Of a DNA stretch of 48,247 nt, positions 34,964-46,600 are shown piece by piece. Origin of the DNA: Ignavibacteria bacterium CG1_02_37_35. GTDB taxonomy: Bacteria; Bacteroidota; Ignavibacteria; Ignavibacteriales; Ignavibacteriaceae. Position 1 is the stretch's first letter, and the number at the start of each line of letters is the position of its first letter. The stretch covers positions 1-48,247 of the forward strand of contig MNVA01000019.1 of NCBI GenBank assembly GCA_001871325.1, given 5' to 3'. The position numbers and the translations under genes were made by a program. The notes beneath the pieces are model-generated. The model saw only the letters and a program-made list of their open reading frames with translations, was not told where the DNA came from and searched no databases.

Positions 34964-36445
34964 TTATTGTTGCTTCGCAGAAATTTTAGGACCAAACAAC
35001 AAGTGGCTGAGATTTCCTACCAGTATAGTAACAGAACAACCAATAAACGTATGCCAGGTAAAATCAATATTAGTGAATTGTAAAACCAGAACCATAGAAA
35101 TGATACCGCAAATAAAACCGATGAATGCATCGCGCTGGTTTATCTTTTTAAAAAGCAGCCCGAGGAAAAACGTTCCGAGCAAACCACCGTAAGTAAACGA
35201 AGCAATTTTTAAACCGAGTTCAACAACAGGATTCTTGGTATCGGTGAAAAGCATCGCCCCTCCAATCAGAATCAATCCCCAAATCAGCGTAAATACTTTC
35301 GACCAAAACATTTCTTTTCTTTCGGAATGTTTTTTTTCAAAAGAAGAATTCTTGAACAAATCTAAATAACTTGATGATGCGAGAGAACTTATTGAAGAAG
35401 CAAGCGTTCCCATTGCAGAAGCTAAAACTCCGGCAATAACAATTCCCGAAAACCCTGTTGGTAATTCTTCAATAATAAATTTCGGAAAAATTTCATCAGA
35501 AGATTGAAGCCCCAACTGCTGAAAAGGAATTCCGTGATAAAATGCGTAGAGACACGTTCCTAAAAATAAAAAGAAGCCGAATTGAAGCACAATAAACGAA
35601 GCGTCTAACAGTAACGCTTTTTGACTCTCGCGTTTAGATTTACAGCCCAATAACCGCTGCACCAATAATTGATCCGTTCCGTGTGACGCCATTGTTAAAA
35701 ATGTTCCGCCGAGTACTCCGCCGATAAGAGTGTAAGGAGCGCTTAGAAAGTCCCAAAATGAAGAGCCGAGTTCGAAATTAAAAACTTCAAATTTATTCCC
35801 GTTCATTGAGGCATAGGCAAAGACATCGCCAAAACCGTTCGGCAGATTCATAACAATAATTACAAGTGAGACCACCGCACCTGAAAGATAAATGAAAAGC
35901 TGCACTACATCCATGGCAACTACTGCTTTAAGCCCGCCTACGTATGTATAAACAAGTGTAAAAGCACCGATGATAAAAATAGAAGTTGCGTAATCATATC
36001 CCGTTATCAAATGAACCGGAATAGCAGTTGCAAAAAGCCGGACACCTGAAGCCAAAACTCTTGTAGAAAGAAAAACTGATGAAGTAAATTTTCTGAGTGA
36101 GGAACCGAATCGCTTTCCCAGAAAGTCGTATGCTGTTTCTAAATCACCGCGGTAGTAAGCCGGGATAAAAACAAAACTGACAATTATCCTCCCTATGAAA
36201 TAACCAAAAACGAGTTGTAAAAAATGGAAATTGCTCTTGTAGGCAAGCCCGGGAATACTGATAAAAGTTAACGTGCTGGTTTCGCTCGCAACAATTGAAA
36301 AACCGACGGACCACCATGAAAGATTCTTCCCGCCCAAGAAATAATCTTTTGCGTTTTTTTGTTTGGCGCCGATAAACATTCCCGCAACCGTTACTCCCAA
36401 AAGATAAGCGATAATGATGATATAGTCGAGGAGATTTCCTTGCAA
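34964..36445 (-). CDS. Sodium:solute symporter (SSS family)
   Basis: A 493-residue membrane transporter with about 13 predicted transmembrane helices. The SSS signatures are present: KDYFLGGKNLSWWSVGFSIVASETSTLTFISIPGLAY near residue 35-70, YTYVGGLKAVVAMDVVQLFIY, HGTDQLLVQRLL and FSGIVIAGVLASAMGTLASS. It would carry a small solute such as a sugar, amino acid, or vitamin with Na+. Substrate specificity cannot be judged. The start is TTG (36445), 8 nt after the STAS gene stop. It is likely cotranscribed with that STAS protein. Confidence 0.9.
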   Translation of the reverse strand: MQGNLLDYIIIIAYLLGVTVAGMFIGAKQKNAKDYFLGGKNLSWWSVGFSIVASETSTLTFISIPGLAYKSNFHFLQLVFGYFIGRIIVSFVFIPAYYRGDLETAYDFLGKRFGSSLRKFTSSVFLSTRVLASGVRLFATAIPVHLITGYDYATSIFIIGAFTLVYTYVGGLKAVVAMDVVQLFIYLSGAVVSLVIIVMNLPNGFGDVFAYASMNGNKFEVFNFELGSSFWDFLSAPYTLIGGVLGGTFLTMASHGTDQLLVQRLLGCKSKRESQKALLLDASFIVLQFGFFLFLGTCLYAFYHGIPFQQLGLQSSDEIFPKFIIEELPTGFSGIVIAGVLASAMGTLASSISSLASSSYLDLFKNSSFEKKHSERKEMFWSKVFTLIWGLILIGGAMLFTDTKNPVVELGLKIASFTYGGLLGTFFLGLLFKKINQRDAFIGFICGIISMVLVLQFTNIDFTWHTFIGCSVTILVGNLSHLLFGPKISAKQQ

Positions 36446-36453
36446 GAAAAAAC

Positions 36454-36801
36454 TTACGGGTTGTTGAATTCTTTGATAGCCGCATCAACATCGGCACAAA
36501 TAAAAAGGACGCGGTGAAGTTGTGTGATCCTGATGAGCGAAAGAATTTTTTCGGAAGAAGTGATGATCGCTAATTTACCGCCGACCGCATTGATCAATCG
36601 GTTAGCTACCAATAATGCGCTTAAGCCTGAACTATCACATGCCTCCACATCATTCAGATCAATGATGAGGTTAGTATCGCCTTCACCTTTAACTAAAAGA
36701 GTAACTTCAGCCTTAACTAAACCTGAAATATTAGCGTCTAATTTTTTTTCTTTTAGCTGAAAGATGGTAAAGTCGTCTAAATGTTTTGTTTCAAAATTCA
36801 T
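36454..36801 (-). CDS. STAS-domain anti-sigma-factor antagonist-like protein
   Basis: A 115-residue single STAS domain. The motif LNDVEACDSSGLSALLVANR carries the Ser used for regulatory phosphorylation in SpoIIAA-type proteins (DSSGL). Such proteins bind an anti-sigma kinase, or in other cases respond to ligands. No cognate kinase or sigma factor lies in the window. It is 3 nt downstream of the preceding gene and 8 nt upstream of the symporter. Because several SSS transporters in other bacteria carry a C-terminal STAS domain, the adjacent STAS protein might regulate the symporter; this is inference. Confidence 0.88.
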   Translation of the reverse strand: MNFETKHLDDFTIFQLKEKKLDANISGLVKAEVTLLVKGEGDTNLIIDLNDVEACDSSGLSALLVANRLINAVGGKLAIITSSEKILSLIRITQLHRVLFICADVDAAIKEFNNP

Positions 36802-36804
36802 AGC

Positions 36805-39353
<2,549 letters not shown>

Positions 39354-40196
39354 TTATTGCTTTTTTGTCTGATCAATGTACCTTATCCCTTCTTTAGTAA
39401 CTTCGATAATTTCGCGTCTTGCTGAAGATGGTTTAAAATCCATGGGTTGATTATTCAAAGACAATTTAACAGCGGTGGGATTCCCTATTGTCATCGAAAA
39501 TTTTGTAAGCGCTTTTATTTCTACCGCCGTGTTGGGGTACAAAAAATATTCTTTTGCAGCGTTGTCATCCAAAATAACTTTTAGCCATGATGAATCTTTT
39601 GAAGTTATTGCTAAGACCAAACTATCTGAAGAAGCAGCGACAAAAGAGGAATCGGCGGCAACTGTCTCATCTTCAAATCTTTCTTTGTTCTCCTGAATGG
39701 ATTCTTCATACGGTCTTTCCGTTACAATCACCTCTGCGTTTTGTTTTATTACGAACCAATAAATCAGGGAGGCTAAAAGAATAAACACTCCGGCGCCAAT
39801 GCTCACCAACTGCTTTGAAGTAAATGAAAATTTCTTTTCGGGTGAATAGGTTGTTTGTAAATGGTCATCGGTAATTAACCTGGGAGGAGTTGGAGATGGG
39901 AGAATTTCCTTTGGATGATTTTCCGGCTCTTCTTGCTTGCCTTCAAGCGGTTTACCTTCTTTTGCAAAATTATATTTTTTCAGAACCATCTGTTCATTTA
40001 GCCCCACACACTTTGCATATTCCCCGAGAAAAGATTTTAGATAAATGTCGGGAAGAAATGAAAAGTTTCCGCTTTCCATCTTTAGAAGAAATTTCAAATC
40101 CATTTTAATCTTTACGGCAACTTGTTCTGGAGTTAGCCTTGATTCTTCACGGGCTATTACTAATTCTTCAGATAATTGTTGAAACATAACGTTCAT
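39354..40196 (-). CDS. rodZ: RodZ-like helix-turn-helix membrane protein
   Basis: A 280-residue inner-membrane protein with an N-terminal HTH_25 domain (about 8-75), a Pro/Lys/Glu-rich linker, a single transmembrane helix (about 130-150) and an extracytoplasmic C-terminal DUF4115-like beta domain (SSWLKVILDDNAAKEYFLYP to KLSLNNQPMDF). This is the RodZ layout, which links the MreB cytoskeleton to cell-shape control. AGGA lies 7 nt before the ATG. Between rsmB and ligA in one tight run. The HTH could also bind DNA, which is a second possibility. Confidence 0.85.
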   Translation of the reverse strand: MNVMFQQLSEELVIAREESRLTPEQVAVKIKMDLKFLLKMESGNFSFLPDIYLKSFLGEYAKCVGLNEQMVLKKYNFAKEGKPLEGKQEEPENHPKEILPSPTPPRLITDDHLQTTYSPEKKFSFTSKQLVSIGAGVFILLASLIYWFVIKQNAEVIVTERPYEESIQENKERFEDETVAADSSFVAASSDSLVLAITSKDSSWLKVILDDNAAKEYFLYPNTAVEIKALTKFSMTIGNPTAVKLSLNNQPMDFKPSSARREIIEVTKEGIRYIDQTKKQ

Positions 40197-40214
40197 TTTG
40201 ATTTCCTAAGCTCT

Positions 40215-41594
40215 CTATGAATTTCGTACTATTCTCGCAGCAAAAGCACCATCCATTTTGTGAATGTGAGGATAAGTTTGCACGCATCCCTTTTCATCCA
40301 CAACCTCAAACGGAACATATTGCCGGGCATTTTCTAAACTAAAATTAGGATTTTCATCAAGAAATTTTTTCACAACTTCATAATTTTCTTCGGGTTCAAT
40401 AGTGCAGGTGCTGTAGACAACCGCTCCGCCGATTTTAATTAAGGTGGAAGCTTTTTTTAAGAGCTTGAATTGGGCATCTGCTAATTTTCTAATATCGAGA
40501 AGATCTTTTTTCCACTTTATATCGGGCTTTTTACAAAGGGTTCCCATTCCTGAACAGGGAACATCTGCTAAAACCGCGTCAAAGAGGTTTTCGTTTTGAT
40601 ATTCCAACGCGTCAATTGCAATGGTTTTAACCGATGTGATTGCTAAGCGTTTTACACTCTTTTCAACCAAAGCTAAACGCGCATCAAATTTATCAAGAGC
40701 GATTATTTCTCCGGTATCTTCCATTAAGTTTGCGAGGTAAGCGGATTTACCACCCGGGGCGGCGCAGAGATCAAGTGCGCGCATTCCCGGCTTTACATTT
40801 AAAAGACGGCAAGCCAAACTTGCGCTTTCATCTTGAATATTAAAATATCCTTCCCTGAAATACTGCCATTGCCGGATGTTTGAGAGGTTAGTAAGTTTTA
40901 AAAATTCGGGATAATATCTTCCTTTTACAAATTTTAAATTGACGGTGCATAAAAGATTTTCAAAATCGTGCAGCGAAATTTTTTTTGTATTAACCCGAAG
41001 CGTTAAAACAGGTCTTTCGTTATTTGCAGCAAGCAGAGCTTCCGTTGCTTCTCTTCCAAATCTTGGAAGCCATCGTTTGATTATCCATGTTGGATGCGAA
41101 TAGAAGGTTGACAAATACCCAATTTCGTCTTGCAGCGGATCAGGATAACGCAAACTGTCTTTGCTTTTTAAAATATTTCGCAAAATAGCGTTTGTGATAT
41201 CGGCAGGCTTTTGTCCCTGTAATTTTTTTACAAACTCAACCGCTTCATTCACTGCGGCATATTCGGGCACTTTATCAAGAAACATAATTTGATAAAGAGC
41301 AACGCGTAAAGCATTTTTTAAGATAGGAATGGCTTTGGAAAATTGTCCTTTATAAAATCCGCTTAGGATCCAATCTAATCTCCCCATCCACCGGATAACG
41401 CCGTGAACAATTTCATAGAGCAGGGCTTTATCGGCTCCGGAAAAATCTGTGTTATGTAATTCTCTATCAAGCTGCTTGTCTAAATAAGCATCCGTCCGTT
41501 CAACGCGGTTTAAAATTTTAACAGCACATCCGCGTACACCGGAATAAATATCTTTTACGAGATGTTCTTCTAATTTTACAATTTCACCGTTAAT
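40215..41594 (-). CDS. rsmB: 16S rRNA (cytosine-5)-methyltransferase RsmB (Sun family), non-canonical start
   Basis: Methylates C967 of 16S rRNA using AdoMet. The C-terminal domain has LDLCAAPGGKS (AdoMet), DVPCSGMGTL and YSTCTIEPEEN, with both catalytic cysteines. The ORF track starts at the ATG at 41387 (390 aa), which cuts off half of the NusB-like N-terminal domain. The reading frame continues upstream without a stop to 41628 and encodes RGCAVKILNRV and ADKALLYEIVHGVIRW, which align with E. coli RsmB. That stretch has no ATG, GTG or TTG. I propose ATT at 41592-41594 (459 aa), 8 nt after AGAGG and overlapping the previous stop; ATT at 41582 is an alternative. Confidence 0.88.
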   Translation of the reverse strand: MNGEIVKLEEHLVKDIYSGVRGCAVKILNRVERTDAYLDKQLDRELHNTDFSGADKALLYEIVHGVIRWMGRLDWILSGFYKGQFSKAIPILKNALRVALYQIMFLDKVPEYAAVNEAVEFVKKLQGQKPADITNAILRNILKSKDSLRYPDPLQDEIGYLSTFYSHPTWIIKRWLPRFGREATEALLAANNERPVLTLRVNTKKISLHDFENLLCTVNLKFVKGRYYPEFLKLTNLSNIRQWQYFREGYFNIQDESASLACRLLNVKPGMRALDLCAAPGGKSAYLANLMEDTGEIIALDKFDARLALVEKSVKRLAITSVKTIAIDALEYQNENLFDAVLADVPCSGMGTLCKKPDIKWKKDLLDIRKLADAQFKLLKKASTLIKIGGAVVYSTCTIEPEENYEVVKKFLDENPNFSLENARQYVPFEVVDEKGCVQTYPHIHKMDGAFAARIVRNS

Positions 41595-42855
41595 AAGGGT
41601 ATCCTCTTTTTCTTCTTTCTTTTTGGGTTAGGTCGAAAATTTTTCTAAATAATTTTTCTTCGGCTTCATCCATCACCTTGTTTCTTCTTGCCATAACACG
41701 TTTGGCTGTTTCAATACTTCGCGCTATATCATACGTTGTAATGGCGTCGCTTCCGCCCCATGAAAATGAAGGCAAATACTTTGGAGGAAATCCGGCGCCG
41801 AAAATATTGCAGGCAAAGCCGACGACCGTTCCCGTGTTAAACATTGTATTAATTGCGGTCTTTGATTGATCGCCTATAATAACTCCGAGAAATTGCGAAC
41901 CGGAATCAATAACTTCTCCATTGACATACATTCTAACGCTTCCGTAATTGTTTTTCAAATCGCTGCAATTAGTATCCGCCCCGATGTTGACCCAGCTTCC
42001 TAAATATGCATGGCCTAAAAATCCCGAGTGCTGTTTGTTAGTGAAGGGAGAAATAATCGAGTCTTCGACTTCACCGCCGACTTTACAAATTTTTCCAATA
42101 CTTACGTTTTCGTAAATTCGAGCACAGCTTTTTACCTGACTCGATTTCCCAACATACACCGGACCTTCAATAACAGCGTTAGGAAAGATGACGGCGTTTT
42201 CGTCAAGATAAATCGGACCGGGAGAAGCGTCTAATACCGCACCCGGTTTTATTTCAGCTCCTTCAGCAATAAAAATATTTTCTTTTTCAATTAAGTGGGC
42301 GCCGTCATGAATTTTACCATGATGCATATTCCTTTTTTTTGATTTCGTGTAAAAAGAAAAATCCTTTAACATCTCTTTATGATTATTATTAATCACATCC
42401 CAAATATAATTGATGCATGGGATATCAATTTTCTCAACTTTAACGCCGTCGAAGTTTGAAAGAGTCAGCAAATCGTGAATATTTTTTTTCACTTCATTTA
42501 GTTTTTTACCTGAGATGCGGGCAGCGAGCAGTGTTCCGTCATTGCTTATGAAAACTTTATTTGTCTTTTCTTTTAGAGGGAGCAACTGAGCGATATTCTC
42601 CGGCGCTAAAATTCTTCCGTTAACAAAAAGGCAGTCATCGTCCTCAATTTTATTAACGCTTAAACCGGGATATTTTGAAATGAGAAATGATTCCAGGTAC
42701 GGACGGGTGTGAAGCGAAACTTTTACTCCGGGATAATAACGGGAAATTTTTTCTTTCAGGGAAGAAATTCCGCAAACTAAATCATATGTTGGACGAGAAA
42801 AAGTCAGCGGCTCAAGCCGGTCAAAATACAGGTCTTCAAAAACGCAGATTTCCAT
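41590..42855 (-). CDS. GlmU-like sugar nucleotidyltransferase/acetyltransferase (alternate Bacteroidota type)
   Basis: A 421-residue protein of the putative sugar nucleotidyltransferase family found in Bacteroidota (alternate GlmU, TIGR03991-type). It begins ICVFEDLYFDRLEPLTFSRPTYDL, the diagnostic opening, and its second half is a left-handed beta helix of hexapeptide repeats (IYLDENAVIFPNAVIEGPVYVG, KQHSGFLGHAYLGSWVNIG), ending with a positively charged helix. It may make UDP-GlcNAc from glucosamine-1-phosphate, for peptidoglycan and surface glycans. Biochemical proof for this type is thin. It is first in the long minus-strand run, with AAGAGGAAAG upstream, and its stop overlaps the proposed RsmB start. 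Confidence 0.85.
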   Translation of the reverse strand: MEICVFEDLYFDRLEPLTFSRPTYDLVCGISSLKEKISRYYPGVKVSLHTRPYLESFLISKYPGLSVNKIEDDDCLFVNGRILAPENIAQLLPLKEKTNKVFISNDGTLLAARISGKKLNEVKKNIHDLLTLSNFDGVKVEKIDIPCINYIWDVINNNHKEMLKDFSFYTKSKKRNMHHGKIHDGAHLIEKENIFIAEGAEIKPGAVLDASPGPIYLDENAVIFPNAVIEGPVYVGKSSQVKSCARIYENVSIGKICKVGGEVEDSIISPFTNKQHSGFLGHAYLGSWVNIGADTNCSDLKNNYGSVRMYVNGEVIDSGSQFLGVIIGDQSKTAINTMFNTGTVVGFACNIFGAGFPPKYLPSFSWGGSDAITTYDIARSIETAKRVMARRNKVMDEAEEKLFRKIFDLTQKERRKRGYPY

Positions 42856-42898
42856 AACAATCTTTCCTCTTCAAATAATTAGATACTAGTTAACTTAC

Positions 42899-42933
42899 GC
42901 AGGAAATTAAGATAATTCTTAATCTTAACCTGC
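42899..42933. repeat. Inverted repeat in the GlmU-like 5' region
   Basis: GCAGG-aaa-TTAAGAT and ATCTTAA-CCTGC form 5-bp and 7-bp stem segments, separated by a 3-nt bulge, around an 8-nt loop. The flanks are rich in TTAAGA and GATTA words, which also appear (degenerate) at 3.1-3.2 kb. No T run of a terminator follows on either strand. Confidence 0.35.
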
Positions 42934-43040
42934 TTTAAATACACATAAGGAGAAAGAGTAAGAAAAAGATTATGATTAAGATGGTCTCCCTATACAACCG
43001 CGAAACGTAAATAAATAAGAAAAATCTTTCTCCTAAAAAC

Positions 43041-43074
43041 AAAAAAAGCTATTGCACAAAAGTGAATAGCTTTT
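43041..43074 (-). terminator. Rho-independent terminator of rpmE2
   Basis: On the minus strand AAAAGCTATT / AATAGCTTTT forms a stem with an 11-14 nt loop, followed by additional T. It lies about 25 nt beyond the rpmE2 stop and follows the shorter hairpin at the stop codon, so termination is doubled. Confidence 0.85.
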
Positions 43075-43086
43075 AATACCTAACCG

Positions 43087-43108
43087 AAAAAGCTAAAACT
43101 AGCTTTTT
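43087..43108 (-). terminator. Hairpin overlapping the rpmE2 stop codon
   Basis: AAAAAGCTA and TAGCTTTTT form a perfect 9-bp stem around a 4-nt loop. The stop TAG lies inside it. It resembles a weak terminator whose T run is part of the stem and is followed by a second, stronger one. Confidence 0.55.
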
Positions 43109-43350
43109 GCCTTTGCATATTTTTTATTGAACTTTTCAACTCTTCCTGCAGTATCGAGTAATTTTTGCTTCCCGGTAAAGAAGGGATGTGATCCGCTGGA
43201 AATTTCTAAGCGTACCAAGGGATACGATTTTCCGTCTTCCCATTCGATGGATTCACTGCTTTTTATTGTTGACCGGGTTAAAATTGCAAAATCGCAAGAA
43301 AAATCTTTAAACACTACTGGTCTGTAACCTGGATGGATTCCGTTTTTCAT
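43099..43350 (-). CDS. rpmE2: 50S ribosomal protein L31, type B (zinc-free)
   Basis: An 83-residue ribosomal protein of the large subunit. It opens [16 protein letters not shown] and continues [28 protein letters not shown], the L31 core. The cysteine pairs that bind zinc in type A L31 are absent: only one Cys is present (at about residue 19), so this is the type B form made without zinc. A good Bacteroidota promoter lies about 45 nt upstream, and two hairpins follow the stop. It is a monocistronic unit divergent from nifJ. Confidence 0.93.
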   Translation of the reverse strand: MKNGIHPGYRPVVFKDFSCDFAILTRSTIKSSESIEWEDGKSYPLVRLEISSGSHPFFTGKQKLLDTAGRVEKFNKKYAKAKS

Positions 43351-43393
43351 TTCAAAAACACCTTTATTAACAAAATAATTTCACTTTCTTGAC

Positions 43394-43423
43394 CAAATAT
43401 ATTAATAATAAAGGAATTTCAAA
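43394..43423 (-). promoter_or_regulatory. Bacteroidota-type promoter of rpmE2
   Basis: On the minus strand, TTTG (43423-43420), an 18-nt spacer and TATATTTG (43401-43394) closely match the Bacteroidota consensus TTTG-N19-TAnnTTTG. It sits about 45 nt before the ATG. This is the best promoter in the window. Confidence 0.65.
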
Positions 43424-43536
43424 AATCTGAGCTTCTGAAAAATTACTTTTTTAATTGATGAAGGATTTCTCTAATTTATTCTTACAAATTAGAAAAGATT
43501 TTCTTTTCACTAACAATAATTGCCAATTCTGAAAAT

Positions 43537-43561
43537 GTTTTTCGGAAAACCGCCGAAAAAC
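43537..43561 (+). promoter_or_regulatory. Inverted repeat upstream of nifJ (candidate operator)
   Basis: GTTTTTCGG-N7-CCGAAAAAC is a perfect 9-bp inverted repeat ~95 nt upstream of nifJ and just ahead of TATAATTTTTGG (43578-43589), which resembles a -10/-7 element. No T run follows on the plus strand, so it is more likely an operator or mRNA structure than a terminator. The regulator is unknown. Confidence 0.4.
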
Positions 43562-43655
43562 CACGCTTTGATTTTGGTATAATTTTTGGCTAAATGTAAT
43601 GACTATTCTATTGAATTTAATCTATCTTAATATAAAACAATAATTGGTAAGGAAA

Positions 43656-46600
43656 ATGGAACGAAAAAAAGTAACAATTGATGGGAATGAAGCTGCCGGC
43701 TATGTAGCCTACCATACAAATGAAGTTTGCGCTATTTACCCGATCACCCCCTCTTCGCCGATGGGCGAATGGTCTGATCAATGGGCTTCTGAACAAAAGA
43801 ATAATATTTGGGGAACAATTCCTTCGGTGAGTGAGCTGCAAAGCGAGGGCGGAGCTTCCGGTTCCGTGCATGGCGCTTTACAAATGGGGGCTTTAACAAC
43901 AACTTTTACGGCATCTCAAGGTTTGCTCTTGATGATCCCGAATATGTACAAAATAGCAGGTGAATTAACTCCAACGGTTTTCCATGTTACCGCAAGGTCA
44001 ATCGCTGCACAGGCATTATCAATTTTTGGCGATCATAGCGACGTAATGGCAACGCGCCAAACCGGTTTTGCTATGCTTTGTTCTAACTCTGTTCAAGAAG
44101 TTATGGATTTTGCTTTAATCGCTCAAGCAGCTACTCTTGAATCACGAATTCCTTTTCTCCACTTTTTCGATGGATTTAGAACTTCCCACGAAGTAATGAA
44201 AATTGAACAACTCACTCTTGATGATATGAAAGCAATGATTGATGATGAACTGGTTTTAGCTCACCGCAAAAGAGGCTTAACTCCTGATAATCCATTTATG
44301 CGCGGAACCGCTCAAAATCCCGATGTCTATTTTCAAGGAAGAGAAACCGTAAATAAATTTTATGCTGATTGTCCGGCAATCGTACAAAAACAGATGGATA
44401 AATTTTCTCGGCTCGTCGGTCGGCAATATCATTTGTTTGATTATGTAGGCGCACCGGATGCAGAGCGCATCATCGTTTTAATGGGAAGTGGTGCAGAGGC
44501 TGTTGACGAAACTGTTCAATATTTAATCAACAAAGAAGAAAAAGTCGGGGTTGTAAAAGTTCGGTTGTATCGCCCTTTCTCAATCGAACATTTCATCAAA
44601 GCACTCCCCAAAACAACTAAATCTATTGCAGTCTTAGACAGAACAAAAGAGCCGGGCGCCGGAGATCCGCTTTATCTCGATGTTGTTAACGCTATTTCCG
44701 AACAATATAATGAAGCTGTTTTGCCATTCGCTTACCCCAAAATAACCGGTGGACGTTATGGACTTTCTTCAAAAGAATTCACCCCTGGAATGATCAAAGC
44801 TGTTTATGATGAATTAAAAAAAGAGAGACCAAAAAATCATTTTGTGATCGGAATTAATGAAGACGTTATGCATTCAAGTTTGGATTACGATGCGGCATTC
44901 ACCGTTGAAGCTCCCGAAACTTTCAAAGGAAAATTTTACGGCTTGGGTGCAGACGGAACTGTCGGCGCAAATAAGAATTCAATTAAAATTATCGGCGAAG
45001 GTACCGATAACTTCGCGCAAGGTTATTTTGTTTATGATTCCAAAAAATCCGGTTCAATTACAACATCCCATTTGCGTTTCGGACCGAAAGAATTAAAATC
45101 AACGTACCTAATTGATAAAGCTAACTTCATCGCATCGCATCAGCAATTCTTTTTGGAAAAGATGGATATGTTAAAAGATGCCGTTGAAGGCGCAACCTTT
45201 TTATTGAACACGCAAGAACCCGCAGATAAAGTGTGGGATACGCTTCCGGAAAAAATTCAGCGTGATTTAGTTTCTAAGAAAATGAAATTCTTTATTATTG
45301 ATGCTTACAAAGTTGCCAACGATACCGGAATGGGCGCTCGTATCAACACTATTATGCAGACTTGCTTCTTCGCTATTTCAAATATCTTCTCTAAAGAAGA
45401 AGCAATTACACTAATTAAAAATTCCGTTAAAAAAACTTACGGCGCTAAAGGCGAAAAAATTGTTGAAATGAATTTCAACGCAATTGATCAAACACTTGCT
45501 AATTTGCATGAAGTAGAAGTTCCGAAAACCGTAACAAGCAAAATTCAATTTATGCCTTACGTTTCCGGGAATGTTCCTGATTTTGTTCGTGATGTTACGG
45601 CTGTAATGATCGCCGGCGATGGTGATTCTCTTCCGGTAAGTAAAATGCCGGTTGACGGAACCTATCCAACTGGAACAAGCAAATTTGAAAAACGAAACAT
45701 CGCTCTCGAAGTTCCTGTTTGGGATGCTGATACTTGTATTCAATGTAACAAATGCGTTATCGTTTGTCCGCATGCTACTATTCGGGCAAAAATTTATGAC
45801 GAAGCATTGTTGGCGAATAAACCGGAAACATTCAAAGCGGTAAAATTCAAAGCAAAAGATTTTGGCGACAACCTCTTTTACACGATCCAAGTTGCGGTAG
45901 AAGATTGTACGGGATGCGGAATATGTATTGATGTTTGTCCGGCAAAAAATAAAAAGGAAGTCCGCCTTAAAGCAATTAATATGGCAGAACAAATACCGCT
46001 CCGCGAACCTGAAAGAGCGAACTGGGACTTTTTTGATTCCATTCCATTGTACGATAGACGAAACTTAAATCCGGCTCAGGTAAAAGACTCGCAGTTCCTC
46101 GAACCTTTGTTCGAATTCTCAGGCGCATGTTCCGGGTGCGGCGAAACTCCTTACGTTAAACTTGTAAGCCAATTATTTGGCGATAGAGCGGTCATTGCAA
46201 ACGCTACCGGCTGCTCATCAATATACGGTGGGAATTTACCGACAACTCCCTGGTCGAAGAACAAAGAAGGAAAAGGACCCGCATGGTCAAATTCATTGTT
46301 TGAGGACAACGCTGAATTTGGATTTGGTTTCCGGCTTGCGATCAACAAACAAACCGAACAAGCAAAGGAATATTTGCAGAGACTTTCAGCTGAAATCGGC
46401 GGAGAATTAGTTGAAGAACTCATGAACGCGGTTCAAAATGATGAAGCGGGAATCTACGAGCAACGCGAACGTGTTGATACCTTAAAACAAAAATTAAATG
46501 ATTACAAAAAAACAAATCCGGGGAGTTCAAAGGCTTCCGAAGTTGAGCATTTGCTTAGCCTTGCAGATTATCTTGTAAAAAAATCTGTTTGGATTATGGG

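Larger units (their letters stand above)
43351..43655. other. Divergent control region between rpmE2 and nifJ
   Basis: This 305-bp gap contains the rpmE2 promoter, the inverted repeat and -10/-7-like element for nifJ listed separately, and no gene. It is AT-rich. No tRNA or small RNA is recognised. Confidence 0.6.

Noticed and set aside
41385-41387. ATG start of RsmB at 41387
   Set aside because: It would remove the conserved N-terminal half of the NusB-like domain, which is encoded in frame upstream.
45411-45992. 193-aa minus-strand ORF inside nifJ
   Set aside because: Antisense to the iron-sulfur region of nifJ; its Cys and Phe-rich composition reflects the complementary codons.
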